Shown here in pieces: positions 1-5,815 of a DNA stretch of 7,166 bases. Position 1 is the first letter of the stretch; each line of letters begins with the position of its first letter. The DNA is from JAWLGW01 sp964569055 (GTDB lineage: Bacteria; Planctomycetota; J058), in assembly GCA_964569055.1 (NCBI GenBank), contig CAZMSZ010000381.1, positions 1-7,166 on the forward strand, in the 5' to 3' direction. A model generated the notes under the pieces. The model had not been told where the DNA came from. It did no database searches and saw only the letters and a program-made list of their open reading frames with translations. Made by a program: the position numbers and the translations under genes.

Positions 1-4
1 CGAT

Positions 5-29
5 CTCTGCGGTCTTTGTGCTCTCTGCG
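5..29. repeat. Degenerate 9-bp-period tandem repeat, three units, at left edge
   Basis: Three 7-base units start at 5, 14 and 23, exactly 9 bp apart: CTCTGCG, CTTTGTG, CTCTGCG, separated by the dinucleotides GT and CT. The array lies in the 3' flank of the acyl-CoA synthetase gene and may continue beyond the window. The right edge (7151-7166), read on the minus strand, has the same architecture with units CTTGGCG. Relative to its neighbouring gene each array has the same orientation, purine-rich on the transcript strand. I read it as an intergenic repeat family; its function is unknown. With three short imperfect units, chance is not fully excluded. Confidence 0.5.
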
Positions 30-84
30 CTCGATCCTGAGCTTCCGATGGCGCAGGCCGCGCGCGCCTCGTGGAACGTCCGGA

Positions 85-1866
85 TCAACCCTCCGGATAC
101 AGCCCCTCGATCAGCTCGGCGAAGTGCTCGTTCACCACGCGCCGCTTGGTCTTCATGGTCGGGGTCAGCTCGCCGTCCTCGATCGACAGCTCGCGCGGGA
201 GGATCGCGAACCGCTTGATCGCCTGCACGCGAGCCAGGCGCTGGTTCACGCCGTCGATCTGCTGCTGGAGGTGCGCCCGGAACTTGGGGCACTCCGCCGC
301 GGCCGCGGCGGTGGTCGCGGGGCTGCCCGCCGCCGCGGCCTCCGCCGAGAGGTGCTCGGGGTCGAGGGCCAGGAGCGCCGCGATGTACTTGCGGCGGTCG
401 CCGAGCACCACCGCCTGCGAGACGACCGGGATCGACTTCAGCAGGGCCTCGATCGGCTGGGGCGCCACGTTCTCGCCGCCGGCCGTGATCAGCAGCTCCT
501 TCTTGCGGTCGGTGATCCGCAGGTAGCCGTCGCCGTCCACCTCCCCCACGTCGCCCGAGTGGAGCCAGCCCTCCGGGTCGATCGTCTCGCGGGTCGCCTC
601 CTCGTCCTTGAGGTAGCCCTTGAACACGTGGAAGCCGCGCAGCAGGACCTCGCCGTCCTCGGCGATCTGGAGCTCGGTGCCGGGGATCGCGCGCCCCACG
701 CTCCCGGTCTTGTAGGCCCCCGGCAGCGAGATCGTGGCGGGGCCCGTGCACTCGCTCATGCCGTAGACCTCGTAGATCGGGATCCCGAGGCTGAGGAAGA
801 ACTCGAGCGTGTCGCGGGCGATCGGCGCCGCCGAGCTGACCTGGATCCGGCACTGATCGAGCCCGAGCGCCGCGCGCACCTTGCGGAACACCAGGCGCTT
901 CGCGATCGCGTAGCCGAGCCCCTTCGAGCGCCCCGCCTGCTCGGCGTAGCCGCCCGCGAGCCCCTGCCGGCGCGCCCACGCGACCAGCTTCTTGCGAAAG
1001 CCCGAGCTCTGGGCGCCGGCCGCCTGCATCTTGGCCTGCATCTTCTCCCACACCCGCGGCACGGCGAAGAACACCGTCGGGCGCGCCTCGCGCATGCAGT
1101 CGACCAGCAGCTCGAGGCTCTCGGCGAACCACGTCGACGCGCCGCAGGCCATGGGGCCGTGCAGCGACACCACCTGCTCGGCGACGTGGCTGAGCGGCAG
1201 GTAGCTGACCATGCGGTCGTCGGGGCCGACCTTCACCGTCTCGAGCACCGCGCGCGCGGTCTCGAGCACGTTGTCGTGCGTGATCATCACGGCCTTGGGC
1301 GGCCCGGTGGTGCCCGAGGTGTAGATCAGGGTGCACAGGTCGCCCGGCTGCTGGGCGTCGAGGCGGGCCTGCAGGTCGCTGTCGGCGACGTCGTCGCCGA
1401 GGGTCAGGAGCTGCTCCCAGGTGTAGACGTCGGGCTCCCCCGTGGCCGGCCCGCGCATCAGCACCATCGCCTTGACCTTGGGCAGCCGGCCGCGCACCTC
1501 GAGGAACTTGGCGAGCTGCGCCGCGTCCTCCGCCACCACGACCTGGGCGTCGCAGTGGTCGGTAATGTACTGGCACTGCTCGGGGCTGCTCGTGGTGTAG
1601 ATCCCGGCCGGCACCCCGCCCGCGGCGATCGCGCCGAGGTCGGCCAGGAACCACTGCGGGCAGTTGAACCCGATGATCGTGACGCCCTTGCCCGGCTCGA
1701 GCCCGAGCTTCATGAACCCGCGCGCCACCCGCCGCACCAGCCGCGCGTACTCACGCCAGGAGGTCGCCTCCCAGCGCCCCTCGCGCTTGTAGCGCATGGC
1801 CGGCCGCTCGGGGTACGCCGCCGCGGTCGCGTCGAGCGCGCGAATGATCGTGTTCGGCTGCTGCAC
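85..1866 (-). CDS. Long-chain acyl-CoA synthetase, AMP-forming, bubblegum (ACSBG)-like
   Basis: This 593-residue protein should activate long-chain fatty acids to acyl-CoA through an acyl-adenylate, using ATP and CoA, for beta-oxidation or lipid synthesis. All core motifs of the ANL superfamily are visible: the P-loop YTSGTTGPPK at 182-191, YGMSECTGP at 368-376, GWLHSGD at 433-439, and the hinge ITDRKKELLITAGGEN at 451-466. The C-terminal lid has PTMKTKRR at 569-576, where K572 is the expected adenylation lysine. The GIPIYEVYGMSE region, and an extended stretch between the hinge and lid that includes GSPATT (514-519), resemble the bubblegum subgroup. Length is close to FadD15-type enzymes. 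There is no signal peptide or clear membrane segment. The start is GTG, chosen because GGAGGG lies 4 nt upstream (1871-1876) and the N-terminus matches the family. An Ala-rich patch (508-525) is probably a flexible loop. Chain-length preference cannot be read from sequence. The gene is monocistronic here, divergent from the hybrid kinase. Confidence 0.93.
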   Translation of the reverse strand: MQQPNTIIRALDATAAAYPERPAMRYKREGRWEATSWREYARLVRRVARGFMKLGLEPGKGVTIIGFNCPQWFLADLGAIAAGGVPAGIYTTSSPEQCQYITDHCDAQVVVAEDAAQLAKFLEVRGRLPKVKAMVLMRGPATGEPDVYTWEQLLTLGDDVADSDLQARLDAQQPGDLCTLIYTSGTTGPPKAVMITHDNVLETARAVLETVKVGPDDRMVSYLPLSHVAEQVVSLHGPMACGASTWFAESLELLVDCMREARPTVFFAVPRVWEKMQAKMQAAGAQSSGFRKKLVAWARRQGLAGGYAEQAGRSKGLGYAIAKRLVFRKVRAALGLDQCRIQVSSAAPIARDTLEFFLSLGIPIYEVYGMSECTGPATISLPGAYKTGSVGRAIPGTELQIAEDGEVLLRGFHVFKGYLKDEEATRETIDPEGWLHSGDVGEVDGDGYLRITDRKKELLITAGGENVAPQPIEALLKSIPVVSQAVVLGDRRKYIAALLALDPEHLSAEAAAAGSPATTAAAAAECPKFRAHLQQQIDGVNQRLARVQAIKRFAILPRELSIEDGELTPTMKTKRRVVNEHFAELIEGLYPEG

Positions 1867-1870
1867 GTTG

Positions 1871-1876
1871 CCCTCC
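1871..1876 (-). promoter_or_regulatory. Shine-Dalgarno sequence fixing the GTG start of the acyl-CoA synthetase
   Basis: On the minus strand GGAGGG sits 4 nt before the GTG at 1866-1864. No ATG lies nearby in frame, and the next family-like residues (IIRALDATAAAYPERPA) follow directly, so this site decides the start. Confidence 0.7.
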
Positions 1877-1969
1877 GCTGAAGGCGCACAGTCTCGCCCG
1901 AGGGCGGCTCGCGCGGTAGCGATGGCGGTCCGGAGCCCGGCGCCTCGCGTGCACGCGCCGCGGTGTCCG

Positions 1970-1975
1970 AATATG
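1970..1975 (-). promoter_or_regulatory. Possible -10 element for the acyl-CoA synthetase gene
   Basis: On the minus strand this reads CATATT, four of six matches to TATAAT, in one of the few AT-containing spots of the 220-bp divergent region. It would give a 5' leader of roughly 95 nt. No good -35 hexamer is found 16-18 bp upstream, so this is tentative. Confidence 0.2.
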
Positions 1976-2007
1976 CGACGACCCGCCGGCCGGGGTGGAT
2001 CGCGTAC

Positions 2008-2035
2008 TTGACGACCTCCGGCGGGCCGCTACGTT
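2008..2035 (+). promoter_or_regulatory. Probable sigma-70-type promoter of the hybrid histidine kinase
   Basis: TTGACG (2008-2013) matches five of six bases of the -35 consensus. After a 16-bp spacer comes TACGTT (2030-2035), a TAnnnT-type -10. Transcription would start near 2042, giving a leader of about 45 nt that contains the strong Shine-Dalgarno sequence at 2073-2083. Position and spacing fit well; the -10 itself is weak. Confidence 0.45.
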
Positions 2036-2072
2036 CGAGCTGCCTCCCTAGCGCTGGCCTCACAGCGCGACC

Positions 2073-2083
2073 GGAGGGGAGGG
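2073..2083 (+). promoter_or_regulatory. Extended Shine-Dalgarno sequence of the hybrid histidine kinase
   Basis: GGAGGGGAGGG contains two overlapping anti-16S matches. The first (GGAGGGG, 2073-2079) lies 7 nt before the ATG at 2087, a near-optimal spacing; the second lies only 3 nt before it. This supports the ATG at 2087 over later in-frame starts. Confidence 0.7.
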
Positions 2084-2086
2084 CAC

Positions 2087-5000
2087 ATGGCGGACGCGCG
2101 CAGAGAGGTCCGGGAGCCGTCGGACCTCGTGGCGCGCGCCCCCGCGCCTGCTGACGACCCCGAGCGCGCGGATTCAGGCGCTCGGGGCGCCCGTCGCAGC
2201 CTCGGCTGGAGCGACGAGCCCGACGAGGAGCTGGCGCCGCTGGTCGCGGCGCTCCAGCGGATCGAGGGGCGCCTCGGCCGGGGCGGGGCGGAGCGCCATG
2301 CCCCCGCGCTGCTCGACGCCGTGCTCGACGCGCTCCCCGCCAGCATCGTGCTGCTCGACCCGACCGGGCGCGTCGTCAGGGTCAACGCGGCGTGGTCTCG
2401 GTTCGGCGCGGCCAACGGGCTGCCGGCCGAGGCGCGGAGCTGCGTCGGCTGGAGCTACCTCGCGGTCTGCGAGCGGGCGGGCCCGCCCGACGCGGAGGAG
2501 GCGCTGGCCTGCTTGGCGGGTATCCGCGCGGTGCTGGCCGGCGAGCGCGCGGAGTTCTCGGTCGAGTACGCCTGCCATGGCCCCGGCGACGAGCGCTGGT
2601 TCCGGCTGCTGGCGGTTCCCCTCGGCGCGGACCGCTCGGCCGGCGCCGTGGTCCTCCACGTGGACGTGACCGAGCGGCGGCGCGCGCAGCGTGCCCTGCG
2701 CGAGAGCGACCAGAGCTACCGGCTGCTGTTCACCAGCAACCCCGTCCCGATGTGGGTGTACGACCAGGAGACGCTGCTGTTCCTGGCCACGAACGAGACC
2801 GCCGTCCGCCACTACGGCTACACGGCGGACGAGTTCCTGGCCATGCGGATCACCGAGCTCCGCCCGCCCGAGGACGTCCCCGCGCTGTTGGACGAGCTGG
2901 GCCGGATCGCGACCGAGGGCGCGCCCGAGCGGGTCGGCGCCTGGCGGCATCGGCTCAAGGACGGGCGCGTCATCGACGTGAGCGTCCGCTCGACGCCCCT
3001 CGTGTTCGAAGGCCGCCCGGCGCGCCTGGTGCTCGCCACGGACGTCACCGAGCGGCGTCGAGCTCACGAGGCGCTGCGCGTCAGCGAGGAGCGCTTCCGC
3101 ATGCTCTCGCAGGCCACCCACGACGCGATCTGGGACTGGGACCTCGAGACGGACGCGCTCTGGTGGAACGATGGGGTCGAGCACCTGTTCGGCTACGAGG
3201 TCGACGAGCTCGAGCCGACCAGCGCCTCGCGGACACGTCTCATCCACCCCGAGGACGCCGCGCGGGTGACGGGCGACCTCGACCGCGCGATCAAGGCGGG
3301 GGAGGTGCAGTGGAGCGCGGAGTACCGCTTCGCCCGAAAGGATGGCTCGTACGCCTACGTCCTCGACCGCAGCTACCTGATTCGCGACGCGCAGGGCGAG
3401 GCCGTGCGCATGATCGGCGGCATGACCGATCTCACGGCGCGCAAGGAGGCCGAGCAGCGCCTGGCGCAGCAGGCCGCGCTGATCGACGCGGCGAGCGACG
3501 CCATCATGGTCCGCGGCCTCGACCGGAGGATCCAGTTCTGGAGCCGGGGCGCGGAGGCGCTCTACGGCTGGAGCCGCGGGGAGGCGGTCGGCCGTGACGT
3601 CACCGAGCTGCTCGTGGCGGACCCCGACCAGCTCGCCCGCGCCGAGCTCGCCGTGCTCGAGGGCTCGAGCTGGTCGGGTGAGCTGCAGCTGCGCGCCAAG
3701 GACGGGGACGTGCTGACGGTGCTCGCGCGCTGGACGCTGATGTGCGACGCGGCCGGGACGCCCGAGGCGCTGCTGGTGATCGACACCGACATCACCGAGC
3801 GCCGCCGGCTCGAGCTGCAGTTCCTGCGCGCGCAGCGGCTGGAGAGCCTCGGCACGCTGGCGGCCGGGATCGCGCACGACCTCAACAACGTGCTCACCCC
3901 GATCACGATGTCGCTCGAGCTCCTGGCCGAGGCCGTCCCGACCCAGGACGGGCGCGCGCTGGTGGAGGTGCTCCGGGCCAGCGCCCAGCGCGGCGCGGCG
4001 CTGGTCGAGCAGGTGCTCGGGTTCGCGCGCGGCGCGGAGGCGCGCCGCGCTCGACTCCAGCCGCTCGCCCTGGCGCGGGAGGTGCAACGGATCGTCGAGG
4101 AGACGTTCCCGCGCAGCATCGCGTTCGAGCTGACCGCCTCGGCCGCGCCCTGGCCGATCGAGGCCGACGCCACCCAGCTCCACCAGGTCCTGCTCAACCT
4201 GTGCGTCAACGCACGCGACGCCATGCCGGCGGGGGGCAGCCTGACGGTCGCCATCGAGAACTTCGTGGTGGACGAGGTCTACGCCGGCCTCAACGTCGGG
4301 GCTCGCGCCGGCCCGTACGTCGTGATCCGGGTCGAGGACACCGGCTGCGGGATCCCACCCGAGCGTCAGGAGCGGATCTTCGAGCCGTTCTTCACCACCA
4401 AGGAGCCGGGGCACGGCACCGGGCTGGGGCTCTCGACCTGCTTCTCGATCGTGCAGGCTCACGGCGGCTTCATGCACGTGTACAGCGAGGTGGGCAAGGG
4501 CACCAAGTTCAAGGTGTTCCTCCCCGCCAGCGCTTCGAGCGAGGCGCAGGCCTCGGCCACGGTCGAGCAGAGCCGGCTCCCCCGCGGGCACGGCGAGCTG
4601 ATCCTGATCGTCGAGGACGAGGCCGAGGTCCGCGAGGTCGCGAGCAAGGCGCTCGAGCGGTTCGGCTACCGGGTGCTGCTGGCGGCGCATGGCGCCGAGG
4701 CCGTGGCGCTGTACGCGGAGCACCGCGGGGAGATCGCGGCGGTCTTGACCGACATGAACATGCCGATCATGGACGGCCCCGCCACGATCGTCGCGCTCAA
4801 GTCGCTCGATCCGAGCGTGCTCGTGATCGGCTCGAGCGGGCTGCGCGCCAACGGCAAGGTCGCCAAGGCGATCGGCGCAGGCGTGGAGCACTTCGTCCCG
4901 AAGCCGTACACGGCGAGCGCCCTGCTCGAGACGCTGCACGAGGTGCTCTCGCCCAGGCGAGGCGCGGCCGCCTCGACCCCGCCCGAGGGCGCCCGGCCGG

Positions 5001-5410
5001 CCCCGTCCACGGCGCTGACCCGCCCGGCGGAGGCGGCCGGCCCGCACCGACGCGCCGCGGCCGGCGCGACCATCCTGATCGCCGAGGACGTCGACGACCT
5101 GCGCGAGCTCGCCCGCGCGGCGCTGGAGAGAGCCGGCTACAGGGTCCTCACCGCGACCAGCGGCGCGGAGGCCCTGCGACAGCTCACCGCGCGCCAGGCG
5201 GAGGTGGACCTCCTCTTGACCGACTTCGGGCTGACCGCCCTCTCCGGGCCCGAGCTGGCGGCCCGCGCGCGCGCGGCGAACCCGAGCCTCGCCGTGATCT
5301 ACATGTCCGGCGACGCCGACGGCGCGCGCCAGGAGGTCGCCGAGCCGGTGCTCGGCAAGCCGTTCAGCCTGGACGACCTCGTGCGCGCCGTCCGCCGCGC
5401 GCTCGGCTGA
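2087..5410 (+). CDS. Cytosolic hybrid sensor histidine kinase: PAS x4, HisKA, HATPase, REC, REC
   Basis: This 1107-residue protein is a sensor that autophosphorylates on histidine and passes phosphate to its own receivers. After a charged, probably disordered N-terminus (1-70) come four PAS domains, about 72-195, 205-323, 333-452 and 458-573. Each ends in the usual T-D-x-T-x-R-(R/K)-type exit motif (192-198, 318-324, 447-453, 567-573; the first begins VDVT). The dimerisation domain has GIAHDLNN with phosphoacceptor H597. The ATPase domain shows N-box N708/D711, G1 DTGCGIP at 751-757, IFEPFFTTK at 764-772 and G2 GHGTGLGLS at 775-783. REC1 (about 837-955) has E843/D844, D889, S917 and K939. A Pro/Ala-rich linker follows. 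REC2 (about 993-1106) has E1000/D1001, D1046, S1074 and K1091. No signal peptide, membrane segment, Hpt or output domain is seen, so the sensor is soluble and its downstream partner lies elsewhere. The PAS ligands are unknown. Both catalytic halves appear intact. Confidence 0.95.
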   Translation: MADARREVREPSDLVARAPAPADDPERADSGARGARRSLGWSDEPDEELAPLVAALQRIEGRLGRGGAERHAPALLDAVLDALPASIVLLDPTGRVVRVNAAWSRFGAANGLPAEARSCVGWSYLAVCERAGPPDAEEALACLAGIRAVLAGERAEFSVEYACHGPGDERWFRLLAVPLGADRSAGAVVLHVDVTERRRAQRALRESDQSYRLLFTSNPVPMWVYDQETLLFLATNETAVRHYGYTADEFLAMRITELRPPEDVPALLDELGRIATEGAPERVGAWRHRLKDGRVIDVSVRSTPLVFEGRPARLVLATDVTERRRAHEALRVSEERFRMLSQATHDAIWDWDLETDALWWNDGVEHLFGYEVDELEPTSASRTRLIHPEDAARVTGDLDRAIKAGEVQWSAEYRFARKDGSYAYVLDRSYLIRDAQGEAVRMIGGMTDLTARKEAEQRLAQQAALIDAASDAIMVRGLDRRIQFWSRGAEALYGWSRGEAVGRDVTELLVADPDQLARAELAVLEGSSWSGELQLRAKDGDVLTVLARWTLMCDAAGTPEALLVIDTDITERRRLELQFLRAQRLESLGTLAAGIAHDLNNVLTPITMSLELLAEAVPTQDGRALVEVLRASAQRGAALVEQVLGFARGAEARRARLQPLALAREVQRIVEETFPRSIAFELTASAAPWPIEADATQLHQVLLNLCVNARDAMPAGGSLTVAIENFVVDEVYAGLNVGARAGPYVVIRVEDTGCGIPPERQERIFEPFFTTKEPGHGTGLGLSTCFSIVQAHGGFMHVYSEVGKGTKFKVFLPASASSEAQASATVEQSRLPRGHGELILIVEDEAEVREVASKALERFGYRVLLAAHGAEAVALYAEHRGEIAAVLTDMNMPIMDGPATIVALKSLDPSVLVIGSSGLRANGKVAKAIGAGVEHFVPKPYTASALLETLHEVLSPRRGAAASTPPEGARPAPSTALTRPAEAAGPHRRAAAGATILIAEDVDDLRELARAALERAGYRVLTATSGAEALRQLTARQAEVDLLLTDFGLTALSGPELAARARAANPSLAVIYMSGDADGARQEVAEPVLGKPFSLDDLVRAVRRALG

Positions 5411-5417
5411 GCCCCCC

Positions 5418-5431
5418 GCGCGGGCCCGCGC
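5418..5431. terminator. Possible bidirectional terminator: perfect 14-bp GC palindrome between convergent genes
   Basis: GCGCGGGCCCGCGC is a perfect palindrome inside the 27-bp gap between the hybrid kinase stop (5408-5410) and the small gene stop (5440-5438). As RNA it folds to a 5-bp GC stem with a GGCC loop on either strand, which suits two convergent transcripts. There is no T-tract on either side, so intrinsic termination is uncertain, and GC-rich sequence makes palindromes commoner by chance. Confidence 0.35.
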
Positions 5432-5437
5432 CGCCGG

Positions 5438-5740
5438 TCAGTCGTCGTCCTCCTCGGGGCTCGCGTCGTCGCCCTCCGGCTCGTGCAGCTCGACGATCCG
5501 CGTCTCGCCGCCAGGCTCGCGCGGCTCGCCGCACCAGGGGCAGAACCGGAACGCCAGCACCGGCTTCCCGCTCGGCGTGGCGAGGTCGAACCGCAGCACG
5601 TCGACCAGCTCGGAGTCGGACACGCCGCACTCCTCCTCGCTGAACACGCGCAGGATCCCGACCACGATCTTGCGCCGCAGGAGGCAGCAGGTCGGTGGCT
5701 CCTGCTCCTGCTCGGCGTCGTCCTCTCCAGGCTCGCTCAT
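5438..5740 (-). CDS. Small acidic CPWCG-motif protein of unknown function (putative zinc knuckle)
   Basis: This 100-residue protein is not one I recognise. Both ends are strongly acidic: seven Asp/Glu lie in residues 3-14 and a D/E-rich tail spans 84-100. Between them is a compact core (about 17-75) with hydrophobic and basic segments. CPWCG at 67-71 is a typical zinc-knuckle half, and C18, C19 and C38 could supply further ligands; metal binding is inference. No signal peptide or membrane helix is present, so it is probably cytosolic. The ATG at 5740 is the only sensible start: it precedes the acidic N-terminus, and upstream sequence runs into the divergent promoter region. No Shine-Dalgarno sequence is visible; instead a TATGCT hexamer ends 6 nt before the ATG, suggesting a leaderless mRNA. 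It is convergent with the hybrid kinase and divergent from the kinase-RDD gene. Reality as a gene rests on the structured core, the promoter and its fit between neighbours. Confidence 0.75.
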   Translation of the reverse strand: MSEPGEDDAEQEQEPPTCCLLRRKIVVGILRVFSEEECGVSDSELVDVLRFDLATPSGKPVLAFRFCPWCGEPREPGGETRIVELHEPEGDDASPEEDDD

Positions 5741-5746
5741 GGTCCG

Positions 5747-5752
5747 AGCATA
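5747..5752 (-). promoter_or_regulatory. Probable -10 element for leaderless transcription of the CPWCG gene
   Basis: On the minus strand this reads TATGCT (TAnnnT, four of six consensus matches) and ends exactly 6 nt before the ATG at 5740. Transcription about 7 nt downstream would begin at the start codon. No convincing -35 hexamer or Shine-Dalgarno sequence accompanies it. Its mirror twin is at 5804-5809. Confidence 0.45.
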
Positions 5753-5803
5753 CGTCGTGGGCCGGGACGAACCAGTGGCGCCACCTCGGGCGCGGGGAGG
5801 CGC

Positions 5804-5809
5804 TATCCT
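5804..5809 (+). promoter_or_regulatory. Probable -10 element for leaderless transcription of the kinase-RDD gene
   Basis: TATCCT (four of six consensus matches) ends exactly 6 nt before the GTG at 5816, so the transcript would start at or next to the start codon. The only Shine-Dalgarno-like run, GGGGAGG at 5794-5800, lies 15 nt from the GTG and upstream of the -10, so it is unlikely to be used. No clear -35 hexamer is seen 16-18 bp upstream. Confidence 0.45.
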
Positions 5810-5815
5810 CGGGGC

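Noticed and set aside
50..68. GGCGC/GCGCC stem downstream of the synthetase as a terminator
   Set aside because: It is a 5-bp stem with a 9-nt loop and no T-tract, within the range expected by chance at this base composition.
79..97. TCCGGA inverted pair around the synthetase stop codon as a terminator
   Set aside because: The stem is only 6 bp, overlaps the last codons and has no T-tract. TCCGGA is self-complementary and common in GC-rich DNA.
16..1881. 621-residue plus-strand open frame antisense to the acyl-CoA synthetase
   Set aside because: The minus strand carries every ANL-superfamily motif. The plus-strand product is Arg/Leu/His-rich shadow sequence and starts inside the left-edge repeat.
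1895..1906. CGCCC-GA-GGGCG hairpin in the divergent region as a regulatory RNA structure
   Set aside because: The loop is too small for the full stem, and no conserved riboswitch or leader-peptide feature surrounds it.
2174..5047. 957-residue minus-strand open frame antisense to the hybrid kinase
   Set aside because: It lies opposite a gene with unbroken PAS, kinase and receiver motifs. Its product is low-complexity Arg/Ala/Gly/Leu/Val sequence with no recognisable domain. Long antisense frames are expected at this GC content.
5483..5815. Upstream extension of the kinase-RDD protein from an ATG at 5483
   Set aside because: It would run antisense through the whole CPWCG gene and both promoters. 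The kinase fold begins only about 20 residues after the GTG at 5816.
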